Numbered from the stretch's first letter, positions 51,379-60,999 are shown. The stretch: DNA of 64,000 nt from Bradyrhizobium sp. cir1 (GCF_014198245.1 NZ_JACIHE010000001.1:806001-870000); one strand, 5' to 3'. Notes: generated by a model from the sequence alone, not told the origin. Program-made: numbers and translations.

Positions 51379-52194
51379 TCAGCGCCCGTAATAGTCCTGC
51401 ACCGTATCCCACGCGGCCTTTTGCAGGAGCTGCGTCGTCTCGGGATCCAGCCCTATGTTGTAGGAATTGCCGACCGGTGTGCGGCCGCGCAGCGCGGCGA
51501 ACGTCACGCAGGCTGCCAGATACGTGCCTGCCGGACTCGGATGCCGCTTGTCCGGGGCATACAGATTGAGCTCAGGCACAAGCTTGCGCACGCGCGCAAA
51601 GGCGAGGCCGGCGGGAATGACGAGCGCATCATTGGCGTTGCCGGCGAGCGTATAGGCCTCGGCCAGTCCTTCCGTCATCTCCGGCTTGTCGGCATAGGCC
51701 CAGGACATGAACAGCACCGGCCGCATGCCGTGGCCGCGGACGATCTCGCTGTCCTTCTTCGCGAAGCTCGAGAACGCGTCCTTCAATTGCGGGTGGATCG
51801 GGCACTGGCTGCAATCCATCATCACGACGGCGTCGTACTGCCTGCCCGGCTTGTTGAAGATCACGACATTCTGCTCGTCGAAGGAATACGTGCCGATGCC
51901 GCCCGGCCGCAGCAGATTGTCCATGTCGTGCCAGTCGAGGCCGGAGCCGCCGATCGTGACCATGGTGTTGCGATAGGCCGCCTTGTTGGCGGCATCGGCG
52001 GCCCGCTCCATGAAGGTGAGATGCCCGGGCATGCCGTTGTTGTAGTAGAAGAAGCTGTTGCCGACGAACAGCGCCGCCTTGGGGAAGTCAGGTCCGAGCG
52101 AGGTGACCTTCGGCTTGGTCTGCGCCTGTGCATTGAAGCCGGCTGCAACGGCCAGACACATTGCAAGCACCAGTCGCGCAAAAAGACGCATCAT
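51379..52194 (-). CDS. Secreted SGNH/GDSL-like hydrolase
   Basis: 271 residues with a signal peptide (about 1-25, ending NAQAQ). The nucleophile motif is ALFVGNSFFYY (Ser47), followed by the block II glycine in TIGGSGLDWHD and the C-terminal catalytic DKRHPSPAGTYLA (Asp and His). The substrate could be an ester of a polysaccharide or lipid; a precise activity cannot be given. It stands alone on the minus strand. Confidence 0.85.
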   Translation of the reverse strand: MMRLFARLVLAMCLAVAAGFNAQAQTKPKVTSLGPDFPKAALFVGNSFFYYNNGMPGHLTFMERAADAANKAAYRNTMVTIGGSGLDWHDMDNLLRPGGIGTYSFDEQNVVIFNKPGRQYDAVVMMDCSQCPIHPQLKDAFSSFAKKDSEIVRGHGMRPVLFMSWAYADKPEMTEGLAEAYTLAGNANDALVIPAGLAFARVRKLVPELNLYAPDKRHPSPAGTYLAACVTFAALRGRTPVGNSYNIGLDPETTQLLQKAAWDTVQDYYGR

Positions 52195-52291
52195 GGGTTT
52201 CCTCCCGCTTTTCTAGAGCCGGATACAAACCAGCTTTTCAAGATGGCCTCAAGAGGACGGGCACGCAGCAGAGAGGCGCGCGCCCTCATGC

Positions 52292-52659
52292 TCACCACAG
52301 ATTCTTGCCGTCGATCATGTTCACCGGCACGGCGTCGAGATCGAAATCATCGAACAGGCGCGCGTTCACCGCGACCTTGGGATTGTCGAAATCGGGCTTG
52401 CCGCTCGACCAGTCCGGCGATTCCGAAAGGTGCCGCAGCCGCAATTGGCGCAGAAATGATGTTTGACCGTGCGGCTGCCCCAGAGATAGGTCGCAACGTT
52501 ATCTGCCGGCGACAGCAGTCGAAACTGCGCCGGCGTGTAATAGGCCCACAGCGCGCCGCGCTTGGCGCAGAGCGAACAGGTGCAGCGCGTGACGCCCGAA
52601 GGCGCCTCCGCCACCTCGAACACCGTCTCACCGCAATGACAGCTTGCCTCGATCGGCAT
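52292..52659 (-). pseudogene. GFA-family protein broken by a one-base deletion
   Basis: MPIEASCHCGETVFEVAEAP starts a zinc-binding GFA (glutathione-dependent formaldehyde-activating-like) domain with the cysteine motifs CHC, CTCSLC and CANCGCG. After CGCGTF the frame is lost. The true continuation ESPDWSSGKPDFDNPKVAVN is in the next frame, and then the protein ends IDGKNLW at 52292. Adding one T to the TTT run (AAA at 52426-52428 on the plus strand) would restore a 122-residue protein of normal length. It is either a real recent pseudogene or a sequencing error in a homopolymer. Confidence 0.85.
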
Positions 52660-53042
52660 GACCCACTCTCCCCCGTTTGTCAGGAGATGGTCGTAGCTAG
52701 CCGCTGCTGCCAACATGCTGTCAGCAGCAAGGCCGCGTCCGCCACCGGAATGCGCGAGACGAGCGGTTTCCCGGTCGGCCCAGCCAAGACTCGAAAAACA
52801 ACCCCATGCACAGTAGCCGGGCCTAATCGATTCAATGCCTTGGCGCATGCCTTCTCCAGGGCACAGGACGGGAACCGGCGACGCCTTCCGTCGGCACGTT
52901 TGCAGCCATGCGGAGCGAGGGCGGCTGCACGGCGCGATCGCTGCGCATGCCTTCGCCGGGACGACACCGGGTGTGCAGCAACTGCATTCGCGCATAACGC
53001 CTGCCCCGGCTACACTCATCCGATTCCCGGGAGCCCCTGCCC
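52660..53042. other. Gap between the GFA pseudogene and the TauE/SafE gene
   Basis: 383 bases with no credible gene. It contains copy 2 of the ACAACCCCATGCACAGTA motif and repeated GCATGCCTTC-CCGGGAC-type text (near 52846 and 52947). Overlapping open frames here do not match anything. Confidence 0.6.
52798..52815. repeat. Short repeated motif, copy 2 (ACAACCCCATGCACAGTA)
   Basis: Identical to 4412-4429 over 18 bases, again after TCGAA plus extra A residues. It lies about 140 bases upstream of the GFA pseudogene start. Confidence 0.7.
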
Positions 53043-53768
53043 TTGGCCTTTCTCTTCGTCCTCACCGTCGGCCTGCTCGCCGGCACCATTTCCGGCATCG
53101 TCGGCACCGGCTCGTCGATCATGCTGATGCCGGTGCTGGTCTATGCCTACGGGCCGAAGGAGGCCGTGCCGATCATGGCGGTCGCTTCCGTGATGGCAAA
53201 TTTTTCACGGATCCTGGCCTGGTGGCGCGAGGTCGACTGGCGGGCCTGCGCGGCCTATTCGGTGACCGGCATCCCGGCCGCCGCGCTCGGCGCGCGCACC
53301 CTGCTGGCCCTGCCCTCGCATGCCGTGGACCTCGCCATCGGCACCTTCCTGATCGTGATGGTGCCGGTGCGGCACTGGCTGGCGCGGCATGACCTCAAGG
53401 CCAATCTCTGGCATCTCGCCATCGGGGGCGCCGTCATCGGCTATCTCACCGGCATCGTGGTCTCGACCGGCCCGCTCAGCGTGCCGCTGTTCCTGTTCTA
53501 CGGCCTGTCCAAGGGCGCCTTCCTCGCCACCGAGGCCGCCTCCTCGCTCGGCCTCTATTTCGCGAAATCCGTGACCTTCGAACGTTTCGGCGCGCTGACC
53601 GGCGATGTGTTCGTCAAGGGCCTGATCGCGGGTGCCTCGCTGATGTCCGGCGCCTTCATTGCAAAACGCTTCGTGCTGCACCTGAAGCCGGACGTGTTTC
53701 GTCTCTTGATGGACGCGATCATGCTCGCAGCCGGGCTCTCGATGCTCTGGAACGCGGCGCAGCCGTAA
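53043..53768 (+). CDS. TauE/SafE (TSUP) family membrane exporter
   Basis: A 241-residue membrane protein with about seven to eight helices. The N-terminal VLTVGLLAGTISGIVGTGSS and the middle IGGAVIGYLTGIVVSTGP match TSUP proteins, which move sulfite, sulfoacetate or other small organosulfur anions. The start is TTG at 53043, with no in-frame ATG nearby that would keep the first helix. It converges on the GGDEF-EAL gene, 6 bases between their ends. Confidence 0.85.
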   Translation: MAFLFVLTVGLLAGTISGIVGTGSSIMLMPVLVYAYGPKEAVPIMAVASVMANFSRILAWWREVDWRACAAYSVTGIPAAALGARTLLALPSHAVDLAIGTFLIVMVPVRHWLARHDLKANLWHLAIGGAVIGYLTGIVVSTGPLSVPLFLFYGLSKGAFLATEAASSLGLYFAKSVTFERFGALTGDVFVKGLIAGASLMSGAFIAKRFVLHLKPDVFRLLMDAIMLAAGLSMLWNAAQP

Positions 53769-53774
53769 GCCTGC

Positions 53775-55826
53775 TCAAGCGGCGAATTCCGGTGCAATCG
53801 ACGGGCTATCGACGCGGACGCGCCCCTCGAGCCCCTGCAGCACAGCCGCGAGCGGCTGCGGCCGGTGGTAGAGATAGCCCTGCCCGAACCTCACGCCCAT
53901 CTCGCGCATGGCCTCGGCCTGCTCGGCCCGCTCGATGCCTTCGGCAACGAGGGTCAGTCCCAGCGTGCCGGCGAGCGATGCGATGACGCCGACGATCGCC
54001 TTGTCTTCGGCGCTATCGGGTATCTCGCTGATGAACGCCTTGTCGATTTTGACCTTGTCGAGCGGGAACCGGCGCAGATGGGCGAGCGAAGAGTAGCCGG
54101 TGCCGAAATCGTCGAGCGCGATCGTGGCTCCCAGCCGCCGCAGACGATGCAACGTCTCCGAGGCGCTGGCGATGTTGTTGATCAGCGAGCCCTCGGTGAT
54201 CTCGAGCTCGAGCATTGATGCCGTGACACCGAAGCGCGCACAGGTCGCGCGCAGCTCGGCGGCGAGCGAATGGTCGGCGAGCTCGGACGGCGGCAGATTG
54301 ATCGCGATCCTTATATCCGGCCTGCCGGCGGCGGCCAGACGTTGCAGCGCGCGGCAGGCGTCGGTCAGCACATAGCGCGTCAGCCGGGCATTGTTGCCGC
54401 TGCGCTCGATCAGCGGCAGGAATTCGCCAGGACCAATCACGCCATGTTCAGGGTGGCGCCAGCGAATGAGCGCCTCGAGGCCGACGACAGCCGCGCTCTC
54501 GAGGTCGACCTGGCCTTGATACCAGACCTCGAACTGTCCCTCGGCAAACCCTGCGGGAATGGCAAGCTCGAGATCCCTGCGGCGGCGGTAGTCGCGCTGT
54601 AGCGCCTCGTCGAGCACTGCGACGGTGCCGGGCGCCTTGCTCTTGGCGTGGTAGAGCGCGATGTCGGCAAGCGCCGGCAGATGCGACAATTCAGGATCGC
54701 CGGCGCGGCGAACGGCAAGGCCGATGCTGGCGCGCGGTACGACCTGCTTGTCGTGCAGCCGGATCGGCTCCGAGATCGCATCCAGCAGCTGGCGCGCAAA
54801 GGCCTGCGCTGTCGCTTCGTTGCTGACCTCGGGGCGGATCACCACGAATTCGTCGCCGCCGAGCCGCGCGACCCAGTCCTGCGGCTCCACCGCCTCGCGA
54901 AGCCGCTCGGAGATGTGGACCAGGAACCTGTCGCCGGCATCATGGCCGAAGGTGTCGTTGATGCCCTTGAAATCGTCGAGGTCGATGAAGCAGAAGGCGA
55001 TCAGCGAGTCCGGCGAGCCGGCATCGCCGCTCAGGGTCACGAGGCGCTCGGACAGCGAGCGCCGATTGGGCAGGCCCGTGAGCGGGTCGTGCGAAGCCAT
55101 GTGCCCGAGCCGGTCGAGCGCGCCCGACGTCGTGTGCTGCATGGCGTTGAAGGCCTGCGCGAGCTGGCCGAATTCGTTCGACGACCTGATATCCGCCGGA
55201 TAGGCGCGGCCATCCTGCTTGCTGCGCTGGATCGCCGACATGATCGCGGCGAGCGGCTTGCCGATGAAGATGTTGGCCGAGATGCGCATCGCCACCATGG
55301 TGGCGAGCGTTGCGAGCAGGCCGACGACGAGAAGCAGCATCAGCCGGCTGCTGGTGTCGGCATACACGGTCGCATAGGAATAGGCGATCGCGATGCGTCC
55401 GGCCTGCACGGCCATGTTGCCGTTGCGGTAGTTGATCGGACGCGAGACCTCCGCGACCGCCTGGTCCGCGGGGCGCGCCACCACGCGGGCAATCGCAACG
55501 CCGGTGTCGTCATAGACGGCCGCGGCCGCGATGGTCTCGTCGTGCAGGATCTCGTTGAGCACGCCCGTGACCTGGTCGTAACGCATCTTCCAGAGCGGCT
55601 CGGCGATCAGCTCGGCGCGGCTCTCGGCGGTGCGGGCAATGCGGGCGTCGAGCTGGCGGATCTGCGACCAGAAATTGGTGGCCTCAACGCCGGCGGAGGC
55701 GAGCAATTGCACCAGCAGCAGGACCGGCACGGTGGCCCAGATCATCGCGCGGACGACGGAGCGCAGGCGCTGCGGCGCAGCCCGCGGGTTGCTGTCCGGA
55801 CCGGTCATGGCCTCATCCTCGCGCAT
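53775..55826 (-). CDS. Membrane GGDEF-EAL protein with periplasmic sensor domain
   Basis: 683 residues. A helix (about 27-49), a periplasmic domain (about 50-158), a second helix (about 160-182), HAMP (about 183-235), GGDEF (about 240-400, intact LGGDEFVVI) and EAL (about 420-680). The EAL residues look intact: EALIRWRHPE, ELEITEG, ALDDFGTGYSS, KIDKAFI and EGIE. The c-di-GMP inhibitory site before GGDEF is EPQD, without the RxxD arginine. So it can in principle make or degrade c-di-GMP. Its start ATG overlaps the stop of the binding-protein gene upstream (ATGA), suggesting that the two act together. Confidence 0.93.
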   Translation of the reverse strand: MREDEAMTGPDSNPRAAPQRLRSVVRAMIWATVPVLLLVQLLASAGVEATNFWSQIRQLDARIARTAESRAELIAEPLWKMRYDQVTGVLNEILHDETIAAAAVYDDTGVAIARVVARPADQAVAEVSRPINYRNGNMAVQAGRIAIAYSYATVYADTSSRLMLLLVVGLLATLATMVAMRISANIFIGKPLAAIMSAIQRSKQDGRAYPADIRSSNEFGQLAQAFNAMQHTTSGALDRLGHMASHDPLTGLPNRRSLSERLVTLSGDAGSPDSLIAFCFIDLDDFKGINDTFGHDAGDRFLVHISERLREAVEPQDWVARLGGDEFVVIRPEVSNEATAQAFARQLLDAISEPIRLHDKQVVPRASIGLAVRRAGDPELSHLPALADIALYHAKSKAPGTVAVLDEALQRDYRRRRDLELAIPAGFAEGQFEVWYQGQVDLESAAVVGLEALIRWRHPEHGVIGPGEFLPLIERSGNNARLTRYVLTDACRALQRLAAAGRPDIRIAINLPPSELADHSLAAELRATCARFGVTASMLELEITEGSLINNIASASETLHRLRRLGATIALDDFGTGYSSLAHLRRFPLDKVKIDKAFISEIPDSAEDKAIVGVIASLAGTLGLTLVAEGIERAEQAEAMREMGVRFGQGYLYHRPQPLAAVLQGLEGRVRVDSPSIAPEFAA

Positions 55827-56983
55827 CAGTCACCGGCGCCGTCCGGACGAGCCAGGGACGAGATGAGCGCATCGAGGGAGAAATCATATTGGCCGCAGCG
55901 TCCCGCCTGCGCCCTGAACCGCGTGAAATCGATCCGGTCGAAGGCGCGCGTCTTGATGAGGTCGCCGACCGAAGCCAGATTGTCGCGCGTGATCGCGGAG
56001 GTCTTGACCTCGACCCGTGGGGATGCGTCGGCGAAATCGCAGCCATCAGCGTAGTCGCGCAGCAGCACGATCGACCAGCCGCCGAGCAGGAAGTGCCCGC
56101 CGTCGGTCAGCAGCAGACGGCCGGCCTTGATCTCGCGCAGCGCGTCCTCCGACCAGTTGAGGCCGACGACCTCGATGTTGCGGCCGGGCACGAGGCCGGC
56201 CTCGGTGATTGCGCGGAGCGCGCCAAGCGCCATCGGATCGTTCCCGGCCCATATGCCGGCGGGCCGGATCTCCTTGCGCGCGGCCCAGCCCAGATAATTC
56301 GCCGTGACCTGCTCGGCCTCGGACTGCGTCCAGTTGGCGAACAGCATCCGGTCGACCACCACGTCGGGCGCCGCGTCCGCGGCAAGCTTGAGACCGGCAT
56401 TGCGCGCGATCGAGGCCGGCGTGATCTCGTCGCCGCCGATGCCGAGAATGTGGATCTTGCCGTCCGGGCTCTGCCATTTCTCGGCGCGGGCCGTGCTGAT
56501 CAGCGCGTTCGCCATCCGCGCGCCCGCGGTCTGAAGATCGGTCGTGATGTCGCCGAGCCAGGTCTTGAGCTTCTGGCGCGGCGGCCCGAGGCGCTTTGCG
56601 TCCTCGCCGATCAGCGTGTTCGAGAGCAGCAGCGTCCTGACCCCGGCGGCCTCGGCCGCCTCCAGGATCGGAACGGCGGCGGATTCCTCGTTCGAGAGGA
56701 TCAGGAAATCGGGCTTGTCGGCACGCGCGACCACGCCGAGCCCCAGCTCCTGCATGGTGCGGTAATTGCGCTCGCTGGTCAGCACCTCGACATGCGCATC
56801 GAGCTTGCGGCCGGCGGCCCGCATGGTCTGCGCGACCATGTCCCAGTAGACCTCGCCGGTCTTGCCGGGGCTCACGAAGACGATGTTGAGGGATTTGGCA
56901 TCGGCCGCGGCGATATGGCCTGCCGGCGCGAAAACGCCACAGGCGATGCCCGCAGCGAGCACTATCCGAAAAAATACCGTCAT
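55826..56983 (-). CDS. Periplasmic sugar-type binding protein (type I), orphan of its transporter
   Basis: 385 residues. A signal peptide (MTVFFRIVLAAGIACGVFAP, ending AAADA) precedes a type I periplasmic binding fold: LNIVFVSPGKTGEVYWDMVA at the start, DFLILSNEESAAVPILEAAE, and the hinge/ligand region GIWAGNDPMALGALRAITEA. The closest resemblance is to ABC sugar-receptor (ribose/galactose or LuxP-like) proteins. There is no permease or ATPase gene in the window. It is coupled to the GGDEF-EAL gene, so a sensory role is more likely than transport. The start at 56981-56983 begins the signal peptide; an ATG four codons upstream (56993-56995) is an alternative. Confidence 0.87.
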   Translation of the reverse strand: MTVFFRIVLAAGIACGVFAPAGHIAAADAKSLNIVFVSPGKTGEVYWDMVAQTMRAAGRKLDAHVEVLTSERNYRTMQELGLGVVARADKPDFLILSNEESAAVPILEAAEAAGVRTLLLSNTLIGEDAKRLGPPRQKLKTWLGDITTDLQTAGARMANALISTARAEKWQSPDGKIHILGIGGDEITPASIARNAGLKLAADAAPDVVVDRMLFANWTQSEAEQVTANYLGWAARKEIRPAGIWAGNDPMALGALRAITEAGLVPGRNIEVVGLNWSEDALREIKAGRLLLTDGGHFLLGGWSIVLLRDYADGCDFADASPRVEVKTSAITRDNLASVGDLIKTRAFDRIDFTRFRAQAGRCGQYDFSLDALISSLARPDGAGD

Positions 56984-57188
56984 TCGTCCCGCCATCCCGT
57001 ATCGGTTCCGAACCTGGACCTGCGTCCGCTAACATTTGGCAAAATCCGGCGCGGCGCGGCGACCTAGAGCTAACAAAGGGTGTACCGGTCGTGGTGAATT
57101 GCGGTGTGGGCGCGCGACTGATCGGCCTCAGGGCCCGCCATTCCGTGCTATCAGCAGACCCCTGAAACCTCCGACTCAATCGTCCCCA

Positions 57189-58634
57189 ATGGCCAAGAAC
57201 ACGCTTTCCTTCGTCTGCCAGAACTGCGGCGCGGCCTATAACCGCTGGCAGGGCAAGTGCGAGTCCTGCGGCGAGTGGAATACGCTCGCCGAGGAAGACA
57301 CGAGCGGCAGCGTGCCGGTCTCGATCCGCTCCAAGCGCAAGGGCCGGACATTTGCGCTGGAGAGCCTCGCCGGAAAGAGCCCGGATGCGCCGCGCCTGTC
57401 CTCAGGGATGACCGAGCTCGACCGCGTCACCGGCGGCGGTTTTGTTCGCGGCTCCGTGCTGCTCGTTGGTGGCGATCCCGGCATCGGCAAATCGACATTG
57501 CTGACGCAGGCCACCAGCATGATGGCGCGTGCCGGCCACCGCATCGTCTACATCTCCGGTGAAGAAGCGGTGGCGCAGGTGCGGCTGCGCGCCGAGCGGC
57601 TCGGGCTGTCCGACGCGCCGGTGCAGCTCGCCGCCGAGACCTCGGTCGAGGACATCGTCTCGACGCTGTCGGAAGGCGCGGTGCCGCGGCTGATCGTGAT
57701 CGACTCGATCCAGACCATGTGGACCGACACGGTGGAATCCGCGCCCGGCACGGTGACGCAGGTGCGCGCCTCGGCGCAGGCGCTGATCCGCTTCGCCAAG
57801 AAGACGGGTGCTGCCATCATCCTGGTCGGCCACGTCACCAAGGACGGCCAGATCGCAGGTCCCCGCGTGGTCGAACACATGGTCGATGCGGTGCTGTCGT
57901 TCGAGGGCGAAGGCTCGCAGCAATTCCGCATCCTGCGCGCGGTCAAGAACCGCTTCGGGCCGACCGATGAGATCGGCGTGTTCGAGATGACGGGCTTGGG
58001 CTTGCGCGAAGTCACCAACCCCTCGGAGCTGTTCCTGTCCGAGCGCGATCTCGGCACGCCCGGCACCGCAGTCTTCGCAGGGATCGAAGGCACGAGGCCA
58101 GTTCTGGTCGAATTGCAGGCACTGGTCGCCCCGACCTCGCTCGGCACGCCGCGCCGGGCCGTGGTCGGATGGGATCCGAGCCGGCTCTCGATGGTGCTGG
58201 CGGTGCTGGAGGCCCATTGCGGGGTCAAGCTGTCCGGCCACGACGTCTATCTGAACGTCGCCGGCGGCCTGCGCATCCACGAGCCGGCGGCCGACCTTGC
58301 CGCCGCCGCGGCACTGGTGTCCTCGCTGGTTAACGCGCAGTTACCCACCGATGCGGTCTATTTCGGCGAAATCTCGCTGTCCGGCGTGGTGCGTCCGGTG
58401 GCGCAAACCCCGGCCCGGCTGAAGGAAGCGGCCAAGCTCGGCTTTCAGCGCGCCGTGCTGCCCGAATCGGCGCGGGGCGATGCCGGCGGCGACGCCGGAC
58501 TGTCCCTGAACGCGGTGAACAGCCTGACCACATTGGTGGCCGAGATCGCCGCCAGGGGCTCCCGCCGGGGCGAATCCGGCGCGCCGGCCGAGAAAAATGC
58601 CACACCGGCAAGATTCCGCCGCGGAGAGGGGTAG
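57189..58634 (+). CDS. radA: DNA repair protein RadA
   Basis: A 481-residue RecA-related branch-migration factor. A zinc finger with Cys10, Cys13, Cys24 and Cys27 (CQNCGAAYNRWQGKCESCG) leads into the motor. Walker A is GGDPGIGKST (about 94-103), and the RadA KNRFG motif is in AVKNRFGPTDEIGVFEM (about 250-266). A Lon-like C-terminal domain follows (to about 460), then a basic tail. The start MAKNTLSFVC is chosen; the longer frame has no family support. It is upstream of cvpA and purF. Confidence 0.96.
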   Translation: MAKNTLSFVCQNCGAAYNRWQGKCESCGEWNTLAEEDTSGSVPVSIRSKRKGRTFALESLAGKSPDAPRLSSGMTELDRVTGGGFVRGSVLLVGGDPGIGKSTLLTQATSMMARAGHRIVYISGEEAVAQVRLRAERLGLSDAPVQLAAETSVEDIVSTLSEGAVPRLIVIDSIQTMWTDTVESAPGTVTQVRASAQALIRFAKKTGAAIILVGHVTKDGQIAGPRVVEHMVDAVLSFEGEGSQQFRILRAVKNRFGPTDEIGVFEMTGLGLREVTNPSELFLSERDLGTPGTAVFAGIEGTRPVLVELQALVAPTSLGTPRRAVVGWDPSRLSMVLAVLEAHCGVKLSGHDVYLNVAGGLRIHEPAADLAAAAALVSSLVNAQLPTDAVYFGEISLSGVVRPVAQTPARLKEAAKLGFQRAVLPESARGDAGGDAGLSLNAVNSLTTLVAEIAARGSRRGESGAPAEKNATPARFRRGEG

Positions 58635-58800
58635 CCGGAGGTGACGCCGGAGGCCCCCGCCGCTATACAGCCGTCACAAAAGCAGCATGGGATTGCGTGG
58701 TTGCGGCCTTGCCGGGAACGCCGTCTGCCTCTCTTTTAGGGCGGCGGCCAAACACCGATTCGCTGAGCACCTTTGAAGTACGAGCGGACCAGACCAGCCG

Positions 58801-59430
58801 ATGCCAGTAACACTCCTCGACCTGATCCTGCTCGGTGTGATGCTGATCTCGGGCCTGCTCGCGATGGTCCGCGGCTTCATGCGCGAAATCCTGTCGATCG
58901 CGGCCTGGGGTGCGGCGGCAATCGTGACGCTCTACTCGTTCTCGAAGCTGCTGCCGACCGCAAAAACCTATTTCAACAACGACACGGTGGCGAGCGTGGT
59001 CGTGGTCGCCGGCGTGTTCGTCGGCACCCTCGTCGTGGTCTCCGTGATCACGGTCCGGATCTCCGACATGATCCTGGATTCGCGCATCGGCGCGCTGGAC
59101 CGCACCCTCGGCTTCCTGTTTGGCCTGGCTCGCGGGCTTTTGATTGTCGTGGTCGCCTTCCTGTTCTTCACCTGGCTGGTGCCGGACAAGCAGCGCCCGG
59201 ACTGGGTCACGGGGGCGAAATCCCGCGTGGTGCTCCAGGGAACCGGGGATTGGCTGATGGCCCTCTTGCCTGACGACCCCGAGAACACCATCTTGAAGAG
59301 ATTCAAGAAAAACAAACCAGATGATGATCAAGCTGATTCCGAGCAGCAGCCTTCGGGCAGTGGCGACGGATACAGTAAACCCGCTCGTGACAGTTTGAAA
59401 AAACTGATCGAGAAACCCGCGGCACGTTGA
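58801..59430 (+). CDS. cvpA: CvpA family membrane protein
   Basis: 209 residues with four transmembrane helices (about 5-22, 28-48, 62-84, 103-125) and the family start MPVTLLDLILLGVMLISGLL. The rest is a polar cytoplasmic tail (about 130-209). CvpA homologues are named for colicin V production and are often next to purF, as here (29 bases). The molecular function is unknown; a role in envelope integrity has been suggested in enterobacteria. Confidence 0.92.
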   Translation: MPVTLLDLILLGVMLISGLLAMVRGFMREILSIAAWGAAAIVTLYSFSKLLPTAKTYFNNDTVASVVVVAGVFVGTLVVVSVITVRISDMILDSRIGALDRTLGFLFGLARGLLIVVVAFLFFTWLVPDKQRPDWVTGAKSRVVLQGTGDWLMALLPDDPENTILKRFKKNKPDDDQADSEQQPSGSGDGYSKPARDSLKKLIEKPAAR

Positions 59431-59459
59431 CTTGAGCCCTAGAGAGAGGCGCGAACGAG

Positions 59460-60983
59460 ATGCGACACCCTGACCAGGACGCTGAACTTGATCTCGACGC
59501 CAAGGCCGGTTTGAGCCCGTCCACGCTGGAGCTTCAGGACGATCTGGAAGGGGATACGCTGCGCGAGGAATGCGGCGTGTTCGGCATCTACGGTCACCCC
59601 GACGCCGCCGCCATCACCGCGCTCGGCCTCCACGCCCTGCAGCACCGCGGCCAGGAGGCCGCCGGCATCGTCTCCTACGACGGCAGCCGCTTTCACTCGG
59701 AACGCCGCCTCGGCCTCGTCGGCGACACCTTCTCCCGCCGCGAGGTGATCGACCGCCTGCCCGGCAATGTCGCGGTCGGCCATGTCCGCTACTCCACCAC
59801 CGGCGCCACCATCCTGCGCAACGTGCAGCCGCTGTTCGCCGAGCTCAATGCCGGCGGCCTCGCGGTCGCCCATAACGGCAACCTCACCAACGGCCTGACG
59901 CTGCGCCGCGAGCTCGTGAGGCACGGCGCGATGATGCAGTCGACCACCGACACCGAGGTGATCCTGCACCTGGTCGCACGCTCCAAGCGCGCCCGTTTCA
60001 TCGAGCGCTATATCGACGCGCTGCGCGAGATCGAAGGCGCCTATGCGCTGGTCTCGCTCACCAACAAGAAGCTGGTCGGCGCGCGCGATCCACGCGGCAT
60101 CCGCCCGCTCGTGCTCGGCGAGCTCGACGGCTGCCCGATCCTGACCTCGGAGACCTGCGCGCTCGACATCATCGGCGCGCGCTTCGTGCGCGACATCGAG
60201 CCCGGCGAAGTCATCGTGTTCGACGAGAACGGCCAGGACATCCACAAGCCGTTCCCGCCGATAGCGCCGCGTCCCTGCATCTTCGAATACATCTACTTCT
60301 CCCGGCCCGACTCCATCGTCCATGGCCGCTCGGTCTACGAGGTGCGCAAGGCCTTCGGTGCGCAGCTCGCGCGCGAGAGCCACGTGCCGATCGACGTCGT
60401 CGTGCCGGTGCCGGATTCCGGCGTGCCCGCCGCGGTCGGCTACAGCCAGCATTCCGGCGTGCCGTTCGAACTCGGCATCATCCGCAACCATTATGTCGGC
60501 CGCACCTTCATCCAGCCGACCCAGGCGATCCGCGAATCCGGCGTGCGCATGAAGCACTCGGCCAACCGCGCCGCGATCGAAGGCAAGCGCATCATCCTGA
60601 TCGACGACTCGCTGGTGCGCGGCACCACCTCGAAGAAGATCGTGCGCATGATGCGCGATGCCGGCGCCAAGGAAGTCCATTTCCGCCTCGCCTCACCCCC
60701 GATCCTCTATCCGGATTATTACGGCATCGACCTGCCCGACCGCGGCGGCCTCCTGGCTGCGACGCATTCGCTGGAGGAGATGCGCGAGATCATCGGCGCC
60801 GACTCGCTCGCCTTCCTGTCGATCGACGGCATGTACCGCGCCATGGGCGAGCCCGGCCGCGACCCCGCCAATCCGAAGTTCTCGGACCACTGCTTCACCG
60901 GGGCCTATCCGACCCACCTCACCGACCAGACCCAGACCGAGCCGCAGCCGCGGCAGCTGTCCCTGCTGGCGGAGGCGAGCTGA
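59460..60983 (+). CDS. purF: Amidophosphoribosyltransferase
   Basis: A 507-residue enzyme for the first committed step of purine synthesis. A 37-residue propeptide is removed to expose Cys38 (EECGVFGIYGHPDAA), the glutaminase nucleophile. The PRPP site is in IILIDDSLVRGTTSKKIV (about 379-396). The two cysteines needed for a 4Fe-4S cluster are not clear to me. It is downstream of cvpA, as in many proteobacteria. Confidence 0.96.
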   Translation: MRHPDQDAELDLDAKAGLSPSTLELQDDLEGDTLREECGVFGIYGHPDAAAITALGLHALQHRGQEAAGIVSYDGSRFHSERRLGLVGDTFSRREVIDRLPGNVAVGHVRYSTTGATILRNVQPLFAELNAGGLAVAHNGNLTNGLTLRRELVRHGAMMQSTTDTEVILHLVARSKRARFIERYIDALREIEGAYALVSLTNKKLVGARDPRGIRPLVLGELDGCPILTSETCALDIIGARFVRDIEPGEVIVFDENGQDIHKPFPPIAPRPCIFEYIYFSRPDSIVHGRSVYEVRKAFGAQLARESHVPIDVVVPVPDSGVPAAVGYSQHSGVPFELGIIRNHYVGRTFIQPTQAIRESGVRMKHSANRAAIEGKRIILIDDSLVRGTTSKKIVRMMRDAGAKEVHFRLASPPILYPDYYGIDLPDRGGLLAATHSLEEMREIIGADSLAFLSIDGMYRAMGEPGRDPANPKFSDHCFTGAYPTHLTDQTQTEPQPRQLSLLAEAS

Positions 60984-60999
60984 CGCGGAGATCGCGACG

